Of a stretch of DNA of 64,000 nt, positions 52,127 to 61,850 are shown one piece after another. The translations under genes and the position numbers were made by a program. Position 1 is the first letter of the stretch; each line of letters starts with the position of its first letter. The DNA lies in the NCBI GenBank assembly GCA_965230755.1, contig CBDDLT010000005.1, positions 1 to 64,000 of the forward strand, in the 5' to 3' direction. The notes beneath the pieces were generated by a model. That model saw nothing but the letters and a program-made list of their open reading frames with translations. It was not told the DNA's origin and made no database searches. This DNA is from DATFJT01 sp965230755. Lineage in GTDB: Bacteria > Bacteroidota > Bacteroidia > Chitinophagales > Saprospiraceae.

Positions 52127-53983
52127 ATGGTAAAAACTACTTCGAAGAATCGACAAAAACACCAAAAATATGGACATTTACCATTCTATCTCGGTTTATT
52201 TGTTAGTTGTCTGCTCATATATTCCCCTACGTACAATTACGATTTTGTCAATTGGGATGATTTTCAGAACCTTGTAGAAAACCCCTACGTTCTGGAATTC
52301 AACTGGAATAGTGTAAAGAAAATATTCACCCAACCTGTTATCGCCAATTATAATCCCTTACCCATATTTACTTTTTCTGTCGAACATCATCTCTTCGGGC
52401 TAGATCCAGGAGTGTTTCACTTCAATAATGTCTTTCTCCATGCACTCTGTTCAATGGCGGTCTTTTGGTTGGTCAAAAAAATAGGATTGTCTAATAACAT
52501 CGCTGGACTTAGCGCTCTTTTATTCGCATTCCACCCTATGAGAGTTGAATCTGTAGCGTGGATCACGGAGAGAAAAGATGTTTTATTTGCTCTTTTCTTT
52601 TTTCTTTCAGCTGGCCTTTATCTAATGTATCAAGATTCGAAGAAAAAGAAGTGGCTACTATATGCGGTTTCACTGGTCTGTTTCGTCTTGTCGCTCTTGT
52701 CAAAAATCCAGGCGGTAAGTTTACCTTTGGCTTTGCTCGCTATTGAGTATTTAAGACATAAAGAATTTAAACTTTCTATCCTCTGGGATAAGATTCCCTT
52801 CTTCATAGGATCTTTGGCAACCGGTATTCTAGGTCTATACTTATTGGATAAAGGCGAATCTCTCGATGCATCAGAGACCTTCAGTTTTTTCGAGAGATTA
52901 ATGCTAGGAGGCTACAGTTACTTGGTTTATTTGTACAAGTTGTTTATTCCCTATCCCATGTCTCCCCTATATCCTTACAAGGCAGATTTGGACTGGAGCA
53001 TATATGCGGGATGTATTGCTTCTATCCTCATTGTGTTATTCCTAATATGGAAGAGGAAGGATAAGAATTTACATTACCTCATTTTTGGAATGCTTTTCTT
53101 CACGGTAAACATCATGTTCTTACTTCAAATAGTAGGTGCAGGTCAAGGTTTTTTGGCCGATCGATTCAGCTACGTTCCTTATCTAGGTCTATTTATTTGC
53201 GTAGCCCATTACTTAGAAAAATACTTGCTTCGAAAAAAATCAGGACAGACTTTATATTATGGTGTCGGAACCGCGATCATACTTCTGAGCATTTTTGGCG
53301 TTCAAAGGCAACTTCCCGTGTGGAAAGACGGACAATCTCTTTGGACCCATGTTCTAAAATTCTATCCTACATCGACAACTGCTTACAATAACAGGGCTCA
53401 ATGGAATAGAAACTTAGGAAGAAATGATTTGGCCATTCAAGACTACCAGCGATCGATCAGTGTCAATGCCAAACAACATGAAGTATATATCGGAAGAGGT
53501 AAAATGTATTTTGATCAGGGAAAAGTTAATGAGGCCATCAAAGACTTTAATGAAGGATTGCGCATAGAACCTGAAAGTGAAGAATTATTGGTCAATCGCG
53601 GGGTTGTTTTTGCCGCACAGAATAATCTTGAAGCCGCATTGAAAGATTTCAATAAAGCATTGGAAATAAATCCGTCTTTTTTGAATGCTTACGCCAACAG
53701 ATCGCTGCTTTACTTTAGAACAGGTCAGAATGAAAAAGCTTTGAAAGACTATGACAGCTATTTAAGCATCAATCCAAGTCAAGCAGATGTATGGTATGAA
53801 AGAGGCCTGGCCCTTAGAAATTTGAATAGAGATAAGGAAGCCGTAGAAAGTTTTACTCAGGCCATCAACAGAGATCAATCACAACATCTATTCTATCAAG
53901 AGAGAGCAAGAGCATACACAGATTTAGGTCGCCAGCAAGAGGCAGCTAAAGATCAAAGAGCTGCTGCAAGGTTAAAGAAGTAA
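52127..53983 (+). CDS. Polytopic membrane protein with C-terminal TPR repeats (TMTC/O-GlcNAc-transferase-like)
   Basis: 618 residues. About ten membrane helices in the first 390 residues with GT-C-type features (VNWDDFQNLVENPYV near the N-terminus, FHPMRVESVAWITERKDV), then four to five TPR units (NRAQWNRNLGRNDLAIQDYQRSI, GKMYFDQGKVNEAIKDFNEGL and so on). This resembles TMTC-type proteins and other lipid-linked-sugar glycosyltransferases with TPR tails. Possibly a protein mannosyl- or other glycosyltransferase at the inner membrane; the catalytic Asp-Asp in NWDDF supports a GT-C enzyme but the substrate is unknown. Followed after 6 bases by recN. Confidence 0.85.
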   Translation: MVKTTSKNRQKHQKYGHLPFYLGLFVSCLLIYSPTYNYDFVNWDDFQNLVENPYVLEFNWNSVKKIFTQPVIANYNPLPIFTFSVEHHLFGLDPGVFHFNNVFLHALCSMAVFWLVKKIGLSNNIAGLSALLFAFHPMRVESVAWITERKDVLFALFFFLSAGLYLMYQDSKKKKWLLYAVSLVCFVLSLLSKIQAVSLPLALLAIEYLRHKEFKLSILWDKIPFFIGSLATGILGLYLLDKGESLDASETFSFFERLMLGGYSYLVYLYKLFIPYPMSPLYPYKADLDWSIYAGCIASILIVLFLIWKRKDKNLHYLIFGMLFFTVNIMFLLQIVGAGQGFLADRFSYVPYLGLFICVAHYLEKYLLRKKSGQTLYYGVGTAIILLSIFGVQRQLPVWKDGQSLWTHVLKFYPTSTTAYNNRAQWNRNLGRNDLAIQDYQRSISVNAKQHEVYIGRGKMYFDQGKVNEAIKDFNEGLRIEPESEELLVNRGVVFAAQNNLEAALKDFNKALEINPSFLNAYANRSLLYFRTGQNEKALKDYDSYLSINPSQADVWYERGLALRNLNRDKEAVESFTQAINRDQSQHLFYQERARAYTDLGRQQEAAKDQRAAARLKK

Positions 53984-53989
53984 TGTGAG

Positions 53990-55642
53990 ATGATAAAACG
54001 CCTTGAAATATCAAACTACGTTCTGATCAATCATTTGATCATTGAATTTGGACCTAAATTGAACGTATTAACAGGGGAAACCGGAGCCGGAAAATCAATT
54101 ATTCTCGGTGCTCTGGGTTTAATCAGAGGTCGACGTGCGGATACCAAAACACTCAAGGATAAACAGAACAAATGTGTTGTTGAGGCTACCGTTATTCTAG
54201 CCAATGAATGGAAGAGCTTTTTTGCAGACAATGACTTAGACTTCTACGAGGAAACCATTATTCGCAGAGAGATCTTACCCTCTTCAAAATCTCGGGTTTT
54301 TATTAATGATACTCCCGTTAAATTAAATCTCTTACAAGAAATAGGAGACGGGATATTGAGCATACAACAGCAGTTTGATCATAGCCAAATTGCAGATCCG
54401 GATCATCAGATCCAACTCCTAGATTGGTATGGTGGGCACGAGAAAGACCTTCTAGATTACCAATCCAGCTTCGAAACTTATCAAGATCTTCTACGGGAAG
54501 TGCAGGATCTCACCAAAAAATTGGACCTATCCAGAAAGGATAGCCAACTCAACGAGTTTTTATTGGCCGAATTGGATGAATTGAATCTGACGGAAAACGA
54601 TAAGGTGCTTCATGAAGAACTGAATTTACTTGAGAATGCAGAAAACCTGAGTCTACAGTTTAGAAAATTCAACTTTGAAATTTCAGAAAATGAGTCTTCT
54701 ATCTTGGATCAGTTGAGAGATCTGGCAAGGGCTTTTGGTGAGATAGCGGTTGAAGAAAAGAGTGTACAGGAATTTCAGCAGCAACTCCATTCTGTTATTG
54801 TGGAGCTTGAAGAGCTAACAAGCAATGCCAATCGAATAGAGGACAACCTAGAGTACAACGAATCAGAAGTTCAGGAAAAAAGAGAACGCCTGGATAAGAT
54901 CAATGAATTACAAAGAAAACATCAACAGAATGACATTGACGGGCTTTTCAATAAATGGGAAGAGTTGAGTTCGTTTTCTTCGGGCTTTGAAGAACTTCAA
55001 AACCGTCTCGAGCACGCCAAAATAGCCCTGGACAAACAAACTGCAGTCCTGGAAGAAAAGGCAAATGTCCTGACCAATCGAAGACGGGCTACCATCGAAA
55101 AATTCACTGCAGATTGGAAGAAAATATTGGCCGAACTTGCAATGCCCAATATTCGCATTGAGGGTGTACTTGAACTGTTGAATACTTTTGGCCCTACCGG
55201 GAAAGATATGCTGCAATTGATGATCGCCGTCAATAAAGGAAGTGAACTTCAACTTATTTCGGATGTAGCAAGTGGAGGGGAAATCTCCAGAATGGCATTG
55301 GCCGTGCACAGCATGATTAGTGACAAGATGAAAACACCAACCTTGGTATTTGATGAAATCGATACGGGGGTAAGTGGAGAGGTGTCTAGTAGAATGGGTA
55401 CTCTTTTGCAAAGTATGAGCAACCACAGGCAAATTCTTTGCATCACACACAGTCCACAAATTGCGGCTAAGGGAGACCTTCAGTGGAAAGTATTTAAGAA
55501 AGATCTTGAGGATGCAACAATCTCAGAAATAATTCTTCTAGATGAACAAGGTCGAATAGACGAAATCGCCGGAATGCTAAGCGGAATGGAGACAACAGAA
55601 GCTGCCCGACAAAATGCACTTGTACTCCTGGAAAATCGTTAA
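53990..55642 (+). CDS. recN: DNA repair protein RecN
   Basis: 550 residues. SMC-like ATPase: Walker A GETGAGKS at 29-36, long coiled-coil arms (about 150-390), signature VASGGEISRMALAVH and Walker B TLVFDEIDTGVSG, then the conserved ITHSPQIAA. RecN gathers broken DNA ends during recombinational repair. Length and order are standard. It begins 6 bases after the TPR gene. A long antisense frame (54908-55459) is a shadow and not a gene. Confidence 0.97.
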   Translation: MIKRLEISNYVLINHLIIEFGPKLNVLTGETGAGKSIILGALGLIRGRRADTKTLKDKQNKCVVEATVILANEWKSFFADNDLDFYEETIIRREILPSSKSRVFINDTPVKLNLLQEIGDGILSIQQQFDHSQIADPDHQIQLLDWYGGHEKDLLDYQSSFETYQDLLREVQDLTKKLDLSRKDSQLNEFLLAELDELNLTENDKVLHEELNLLENAENLSLQFRKFNFEISENESSILDQLRDLARAFGEIAVEEKSVQEFQQQLHSVIVELEELTSNANRIEDNLEYNESEVQEKRERLDKINELQRKHQQNDIDGLFNKWEELSSFSSGFEELQNRLEHAKIALDKQTAVLEEKANVLTNRRRATIEKFTADWKKILAELAMPNIRIEGVLELLNTFGPTGKDMLQLMIAVNKGSELQLISDVASGGEISRMALAVHSMISDKMKTPTLVFDEIDTGVSGEVSSRMGTLLQSMSNHRQILCITHSPQIAAKGDLQWKVFKKDLEDATISEIILLDEQGRIDEIAGMLSGMETTEAARQNALVLLENR

Positions 55643-55801
55643 TTTATCGTATTATTTTAGTAAATTTCAGAAGTAGTGATGCTAAAGCATCTGCTATTAT
55701 TTAAACATACTTAACTGAATACAGAAAGATATTAACAAGGATTTTTGCGACTCTTTCCAGGTACAAATATTTTTTCGATGACGAGTAATTCTGCCTAAAC
55801 A

Positions 55802-57247
55802 ATGAAACAAAAAATGAAATTTATATATGGATTAAGTTTATTCTTCCTACTACTGGGAGCCTCCAGTCTTTTGGCCCAAACGGAAGGTTTGCTGAAATAT
55901 AATTGGAATGACACTGTAAATATCATACCTCGAAGTAACGGCTCAAAGTACAATGAGGTTTGGGGCTTTAAAGTAAATGGTATCGAATATGGCATCATTG
56001 GATCCACTATGGGAGCACATTTTATAAATCTCAGTGATCCTAATTATGCTTATGAAGAAGTCTTTGTTCGTGGAAAATATTGGGGTTCTCAAGTTGTTCA
56101 CAGAGATTTTCATGATTACAAAGGGTATTTATATGCCGTTTGTGACCAAGGATCATCTTCCCTACAAGTCATTGATCTAAGTAGTCTTCCAGATACAATA
56201 AGGATAGTACATGAGGATTCTATTAATATTACGACAGCGCATAATGTTTTTGTAGACTCCGTCGCAGGCAAACTATATACTTGCGGAGTAAAATCACCGA
56301 ATGGATCTTCTGCCATTCAAGTTTGGTCACTTGAGGATCCGTCCGTACCTGTTTTACTCAACAGTTACAACGAAATAAGTGGAACCAGTATCAATTATGT
56401 GCACGATGCATTTGCGAGAGGTGATACCGTTTTTATGAACGCGGGGACAGAAGGGCTTTTTGTCGCAGATTTTTCTGACTCAATGAATCCACAACTATTG
56501 GGAACACTGTCTACATATGAAGACGCCGGATTTAATCATAGTGGATGGTTAAATGAACGGGGTGACCGATATTATATGGCTGATGAAACATGGGGTATGG
56601 ATATTAAAATTATCGATGTTTCTGACCTCTCAAGAATGTACGTTATTAAGCTGATAGAAGCTGAATCTGATCCCGTGGCTAGTTTTCCACATAATCTGAT
56701 TGTTAAAAATGACATGCTTTATGTCAGTTACAATTTCGACGGATTACAAGTCTTTGATGTAAGTGGAGATACTTCTGCTTGCAGAACATACTACTATTCA
56801 ACTTCAGGCTTCGAACCGATGGAGTTTCATTATCGCGGAGCCTGGGGAGTCTACCCCCTCTTACCATCGGAACTAATTCTTGTTTCAGATAGACAAGAAG
56901 GTTTATTTGTTATTGAGTTACCGGAATTAGAGCAACCCGATACTTTTTTCAATGATGGAACTCCTTTGTGCCAACCCATATCTACGGAAATATCTGAATC
57001 AGTGGCGGAAGAGATAGGCATATATTTGTCTTATATGAATGGAAGAGGAGAGTATTTACTGTCTGGCAAGAATTTAACCGGAGATGTTACCTTAATAAAT
57101 TCTTATGGACAAGTATTTATCAATGAAAGACTTCAATCAAAAAATTCTTATCCTATTTCAATTGGTCATTTAAACAATGGAGTATACTTACTTAACTATA
57201 GAAATTCTAAGGGAAGGAATGTAAGTTTCAGCATACTCCTACTATGA
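55802..57247 (+). CDS. Choice-of-anchor B family secreted protein (paralog 1)
   Basis: 481 residues with signal peptide (ASSLLAQ) and beta-propeller-like body typical of choice-of-anchor B proteins: YNEVWGFKVNGIEYGIIGSTMG, VVHRDFHDYKGYLYAVCDQG, SSLQVIDLSSLPDT, NHSGWLNERGDRYYMADETWG. The last ~65 residues (GNGRGEYLLSGKN-like strands, SYGQVFINERLQS, GVYLLNY) form a T9SS type A sorting domain. It is followed by fabI and then a close paralog at 58316; the first seven residues (MKQKMKF) are identical. Function unknown, secreted. Confidence 0.85.
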   Translation: MKQKMKFIYGLSLFFLLLGASSLLAQTEGLLKYNWNDTVNIIPRSNGSKYNEVWGFKVNGIEYGIIGSTMGAHFINLSDPNYAYEEVFVRGKYWGSQVVHRDFHDYKGYLYAVCDQGSSSLQVIDLSSLPDTIRIVHEDSINITTAHNVFVDSVAGKLYTCGVKSPNGSSAIQVWSLEDPSVPVLLNSYNEISGTSINYVHDAFARGDTVFMNAGTEGLFVADFSDSMNPQLLGTLSTYEDAGFNHSGWLNERGDRYYMADETWGMDIKIIDVSDLSRMYVIKLIEAESDPVASFPHNLIVKNDMLYVSYNFDGLQVFDVSGDTSACRTYYYSTSGFEPMEFHYRGAWGVYPLLPSELILVSDRQEGLFVIELPELEQPDTFFNDGTPLCQPISTEISESVAEEIGIYLSYMNGRGEYLLSGKNLTGDVTLINSYGQVFINERLQSKNSYPISIGHLNNGVYLLNYRNSKGRNVSFSILLL

Positions 57248-57486
57248 TCGACAAATACGCACTAGATATTTTTACAGATAGATTTCCAAGTTCTGCCTGT
57301 TTGTTGGATCTATGGCACGTATGGGACATGTCCATAAACTACTTCCAAAGACAAAAGCTTCTCTATTGTCTGAATACAGTTTTAAAAACATTGTAAACTG
57401 CCTAACAAAACATCTTAGTGCTGTCTAAAAACCGTTAATGTATCAAGCTGTTTTTACTATATTGTGAAAAAATCAAAGGATAAAAT
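57248..57486. other. Intergenic region upstream of fabI
   Basis: 239 bases with no gene. A frame of fewer than 60 codons is open but has no coding features. It must contain the promoter of fabI, but no exact TAnnTTTG was found. Confidence 0.5.
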
Positions 57487-58287
57487 ATGCTTTTAGAAGG
57501 TAAAAAAGGTATTGTTTTTGGCGCATTGGACGAGCAGTCCATAGCTTGGAAAGTTGCAGAAAAATGTCAGGAACATGGAGCAAAAATCGTATTATCTAAT
57601 GCTCCCGTAGCTTTTAGATTTGGAAAAATCCAAGAATTGGCCGAAAAAATGGGAACTGAAGCCATACCGGCTGATGCTACCAGCGTTGAAGATCTTGAAA
57701 ACTTATTCGACAATGCTCAAGAACAGTTAGGTGGAAAGTTCGATTTTGTCCTACACTCCATAGGCATGTCTCTCAATGTTAGAAAAAACAGAGCCTATAC
57801 GGATTTAAAATACGATTGGATGCAGAAAACCTTGGATATCAGTGCCATCTCGTTCCATAAAGTGATGCAGACCTTATATCAGAAGGATCTTATGCAGGAT
57901 TGGGGGTCAATTTTGGCCCTAACTTATATCGCAGCGCAGAGAACTTTTCCTTCCTATAGTGAAATGGCAGAATCAAAAGCATTGTTAGAATCTTTTGCTA
58001 GATCTTTTGGCTATCATTTTGGTGAGCGAAACAAGGTCCGGGTAAATACCATATCGCAAAGCCCGACTTATACCAAGGCCGGAAGTGGTGTTGATGGCTT
58101 TGATGATTTCTTTAATTACGCAGAGACCATGTCACCTTTAGGCAATGCGGATTCAGAAGATTGTGCAAACTATTGTGTAATGATGTTTTCGGATTTATCT
58201 AAAATGGTCACTATGCAGAACTTATACCATGACGGGGGATATTCCAGTATGGGTATCAATCCCAATCTTACCAAATTGAATCAATAA
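57487..58287 (+). CDS. fabI: Enoyl-[acyl-carrier-protein] reductase (NADH)
   Basis: 266 residues. SDR with the FabI-type nucleotide motif GIVFGALDEQSIAWKVA, DFVLHSIGMS, and the catalytic Tyr-x6-Lys YSEMAESK (within SYSEMAESKALLESFARSFGYHFG), followed by RVNTISQSPTYTKAGSGV. It catalyses the last step of each fatty-acid elongation cycle and is the triclosan target in many bacteria. Bacteroidota FabI proteins have this exact pattern. It is placed between two choice-of-anchor B paralogs, which is an odd setting for an essential housekeeping gene. Confidence 0.95.
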   Translation: MLLEGKKGIVFGALDEQSIAWKVAEKCQEHGAKIVLSNAPVAFRFGKIQELAEKMGTEAIPADATSVEDLENLFDNAQEQLGGKFDFVLHSIGMSLNVRKNRAYTDLKYDWMQKTLDISAISFHKVMQTLYQKDLMQDWGSILALTYIAAQRTFPSYSEMAESKALLESFARSFGYHFGERNKVRVNTISQSPTYTKAGSGVDGFDDFFNYAETMSPLGNADSEDCANYCVMMFSDLSKMVTMQNLYHDGGYSSMGINPNLTKLNQ

Positions 58288-58315
58288 ATTCAAAGCAATT
58301 TAATTTACCAAGAAC

Positions 58316-59767
58316 ATGAAACAAAAAATGAAATTTAAATGGGGTTTGATCTTATTCTACCTCCTACTAATTGCTTCAAACCTTTTTGCGCAAACTGAAG
58401 GTTTGCTGCTATACAATTGGGGTGATACTGTCAACATTGAGCCTCGAAATAGTGGTGCGAGATACAATGAGGTTTGGGGATTTGAAATCAACGGAATCGA
58501 GTATGGTGTTATTGGCTCTACGATGGGAACACATTTTATCAATGTGAATGAACCTGAAATGGCCTTCGAAGAAGCATTTGTGCCAGGGAAATTTGCGGGA
58601 AGTAGGGTTGTTCATAGAGATTTTCACGATTATGAAGGCTATCTCTATGGAGTTTGTGATCAGGGAACCTCCTCGCTTCAAGTCATCGACATAAGCAATC
58701 TTCCGGATACGGCTATGCTCGTTCATGAGGACTCAGTTAATTTGATGCGTTCACACAACCTTTTTGTTGATTCAGTGGCGGGTACGCTGTATACCTGCGG
58801 AATTCGTTTGCCAGACGGTGGCGGCCGAGTTTCCATACAAGTTTGGTCGCTTGAAAATCCGGCACTACCGGTATTGCTCAACAATGTGAGTGAAATAGAC
58901 GGTACGCCGATAGAATATGTTCATGACATGTTTGCCAGAGGTGATACTGTTTTTATGAATGCTGGAAATCAAGGACTTTTTGTAGCGGATTTTGCAGATC
59001 CTATGAATCCCAAACTCCTGGGCGTTCTGGCCATGTATGAAGATGCCGGATATAATCATAGCGGATGGTTGAATGAGCGAGGAGACCGATATTATATGGC
59101 GGATGAAACATGGGGAATGGATATAAAAATCATCGATGTTTCTGATCTTTCACGAATGCAGGTATTGCAGTTGATAGAGGCAGAGTCAGATCCTGACGCA
59201 AGTATTCCGCATAACCTTATTGTAAAAAATGATATGTTATTTGTGAGTTATTATTTTGATGGCTTGCAGGTATTTGATGTAAGTGGTGATACTACGGCAT
59301 GTAGAGCATATTCTTTTGCTACCTCTACTTTTGAGCCGGCCGAATTTAGCTTCAGAGGAGCGTGGGGTGTCTACCCTTTTCTACCCTCAGAATTGGTCTT
59401 GGTTTCGGATATGGAAGAAGGGCTATTTATTATAGATTTGCCGGAATTGGAGCAACCAGATACCTTCTTTAATGAGGGAACTCCATTATGTGAACCGGAA
59501 GTAACAGATTTGAATGAATCGGAAATTGCGGATCTCGGTATTTATTTGGCACATTTGAGTGATCGTGGAGAGTATTTGCTTTCCGGAAAAGATTTAAACG
59601 GTCATTTAACTTTGATTAATTCATACGGCCAGATCATGATTGCTGAAAAACTTCAATCTGTGGATACTCACCCGATTTCGATTGGACATCTCAACAGTGG
59701 AATTTATTTCCTGAATTACAGAAATTCGAAGGGTGAGAAAATAAGTTTTAAGTTGTACTTGTTATGA
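58316..59767 (+). CDS. Choice-of-anchor B family secreted protein (paralog 2)
   Basis: 483 residues and clearly related to the protein at 55802 over the whole length (shared MKQKMKF, AQTEGLL, YNEVWGF, GWLNERGDRYYMADETWGMD, EQPDTFFN.GTPLC). Signal peptide (ASNLFAQ), the same beta-propeller-type body and a T9SS type A-like end (GEYLLSGKDLNG, SYGQIMIAEKLQS, GIYFLNY). It begins 28 bases after fabI. The DNA agrees closely in the central part, so the duplication is fairly recent or under common constraint. Function unknown, probably exported. Confidence 0.85.
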   Translation: MKQKMKFKWGLILFYLLLIASNLFAQTEGLLLYNWGDTVNIEPRNSGARYNEVWGFEINGIEYGVIGSTMGTHFINVNEPEMAFEEAFVPGKFAGSRVVHRDFHDYEGYLYGVCDQGTSSLQVIDISNLPDTAMLVHEDSVNLMRSHNLFVDSVAGTLYTCGIRLPDGGGRVSIQVWSLENPALPVLLNNVSEIDGTPIEYVHDMFARGDTVFMNAGNQGLFVADFADPMNPKLLGVLAMYEDAGYNHSGWLNERGDRYYMADETWGMDIKIIDVSDLSRMQVLQLIEAESDPDASIPHNLIVKNDMLFVSYYFDGLQVFDVSGDTTACRAYSFATSTFEPAEFSFRGAWGVYPFLPSELVLVSDMEEGLFIIDLPELEQPDTFFNEGTPLCEPEVTDLNESEIADLGIYLAHLSDRGEYLLSGKDLNGHLTLINSYGQIMIAEKLQSVDTHPISIGHLNSGIYFLNYRNSKGEKISFKLYLL

Positions 59768-59792
59768 TCAATGGACCTAAATGGTATTTTGA

Positions 59793-61658
59793 ATGAGTCT
59801 TCGGTACTCGCTTAAATTATGGTGGGCTGGTACAGTTCTTTTGTTTTTTTCAATAAAATTGGTCGGACAATCCGATTCGATAGAGATTGTTTATGATACG
59901 CTCGCAGTGGCCGATACCGCTGCGGTTATGTCTTATGCCCTGGATCAATACGGGGAAGTATTCTTTGAAAGTAAGAATAACTACATCAAGGATTTCTACT
60001 TTGAGAGAGCCAGGTTTGATAGAAGGTCAATAGCTACAACTGGAAATCTTGGGTCCCCTGCTCAGGACTTTATCTTCGATACGGAAAATAGCATAGACCA
60101 GTATCGTTTGTTCAATCCCTATCGCCACTATGAGATCAACAGGAATAATTTTAGATTCCTCAAAGCCCCACTTGATTATTCCATCGTTAAGTATAACCAA
60201 GCCCTTGGTGCTCAGTCAGATCTTAATATTAGAGCTAAAGTGCTGAAGAATTGGAGTGATAATCTCAGCATGACCGTTGATTTCGATCGAATGAGTCAGG
60301 CAGAAGGACAGTTTAATCATCAAGCAACGCGGAATACGATATTGGGGATAGGATTTGACTATCGAGCTCCTGCGGGGAACTACCGATTGAATCTGCTTTA
60401 CACTCGTAACAAAGTTCAACAGCAATTCAACTGGGGTTTAATCGAACCCGATTCGATCAGAATTCCCCAAGATGAAAACAGTCTGAATTTTGACTCATTT
60501 TCCAGTACTGCTGAAGGGGCATATGAAACCACCAATATTTCGGTGCTACAGGATTATCAGTTATTTAAGCCGGATTCGAATAGATTATTCAATGGACTGA
60601 TTTATCATGAAATCGAGTACCTTAATTCTATTCATCACTATACGGATAACTCCCCGGATACTTTTTATGGAAACTTTCTAGTCGATTCTAGAGCAATGCG
60701 ATTTTGGTTTCAAAACAGGCAAATCATTAATGAATTTGGATTGGGACTGCAACTATGGGAAGATCATGATTTCAGATTTGGGATAAACCATAGATATTTT
60801 TGGATCGATAACGACCTTGACAAGTTTAACGAGCAAGAATTGAGGATAAATGGTAAAGCCAAGGGGCCCGTTGGAGAATGGGGGAAATACCAGGCTGAAC
60901 TCGAGTTTCCTTTTTATTCGAATGTGGGCAGAATTAAGATCAATGGTAACATCCATAGTCCATTGATTAAAGACAAGATAGAATTGACCCTTGCTTATCA
61001 GTTTTTAAAACAGTCCCCTCATTATTCGGTCGAAAACCTGATTGTTAGCCAACAAAAAATAGATCAAGGAAGTATACTCGATCCGGTGTCTCAAAAGATC
61101 AGCGGACAAGTTTCGTTTTTTCGAATGCTTAACTTAGACATTAGTTATTTCAATTTTCAAAATCCTTATTACTTCGATCAGAATTTCGCTCTTGTTCAAA
61201 GAACGAGCAACTACTCTGCTATTACGGCAGCCGTTGATGCCGATATTGAGCTTTGGAGGTTTCGACTTAGACCCACCCTCAAATGGCAACAGCTTCCATC
61301 CTTTTATTACCTACCATCTTGGTTGATGGATGCAGACCTTTACTATAGTCAGAAGCTCTTTCAAAATAATCTTGATCTATTTGTAGGAACCAATGTCAGA
61401 GTAATCAATACATATCGGCCCTATCGCTTTTTACCCATAGTGAATACATTCGGGTTACAAGACAATTACTTAAGTCCAGACTACCCCATTCTCGATATTT
61501 ATGCTGGTATCCATGTTAGTGGATTTAGATTTTTTGTTCGAATGGAAAATGCGCTGGCTCAATTCGATAACCAACTCCCTCTTGCGGAATTGGTTTACAG
61601 ACAGCCACAGTTCACCGGCTACTTTAGGCTGGGAATTGTTTGGTCCTTTTACAATTAA
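59793..61658 (+). CDS. Putative porin (Porin_10 family)
   Basis: 621 residues. Signal peptide (ending VGQ), a soluble front part with FFESKNNYIKDFYFERARF, then beta strands of an outer membrane barrel: GDFRAPAGNYRLNLLYTRN-type strands, FRFGINHRYFWIDN, LTLAYQFLKQSPHYS and a C-terminal ending aromatic (RLGIVWSFYN). It matches Bacteroidota 'putative porin' (PF14121-like) by the pattern of repeats and the final Phe/Tyr-Asn strand. It starts 26 bases after the preceding gene, so may be co-transcribed. Substrate unknown. Confidence 0.8.
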   Translation: MSLRYSLKLWWAGTVLLFFSIKLVGQSDSIEIVYDTLAVADTAAVMSYALDQYGEVFFESKNNYIKDFYFERARFDRRSIATTGNLGSPAQDFIFDTENSIDQYRLFNPYRHYEINRNNFRFLKAPLDYSIVKYNQALGAQSDLNIRAKVLKNWSDNLSMTVDFDRMSQAEGQFNHQATRNTILGIGFDYRAPAGNYRLNLLYTRNKVQQQFNWGLIEPDSIRIPQDENSLNFDSFSSTAEGAYETTNISVLQDYQLFKPDSNRLFNGLIYHEIEYLNSIHHYTDNSPDTFYGNFLVDSRAMRFWFQNRQIINEFGLGLQLWEDHDFRFGINHRYFWIDNDLDKFNEQELRINGKAKGPVGEWGKYQAELEFPFYSNVGRIKINGNIHSPLIKDKIELTLAYQFLKQSPHYSVENLIVSQQKIDQGSILDPVSQKISGQVSFFRMLNLDISYFNFQNPYYFDQNFALVQRTSNYSAITAAVDADIELWRFRLRPTLKWQQLPSFYYLPSWLMDADLYYSQKLFQNNLDLFVGTNVRVINTYRPYRFLPIVNTFGLQDNYLSPDYPILDIYAGIHVSGFRFFVRMENALAQFDNQLPLAELVYRQPQFTGYFRLGIVWSFYN

Positions 61659-61850
61659 TACCTTCCCTATCACACCCTATTTTCTTCAGTTTTAGCCTTA
61701 AATAAAATGGCCATTTGGCCTAAGAAACAAATGAATAAGTTTTAAACCAGTCATCTCCTAAAACATTAATCTGCCTTTTCTCCATTTCCTCAAACAAATC
61801 ATCAATTAATATTTATTGATTATATTTAACAAATATTTAATCTAAATTTA

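Noticed and set aside
54908..55459. 183-codon open frame antisense to recN
   Set aside because: It lies wholly inside recN in another frame and has no recognisable motif; RecN is intact and certain.
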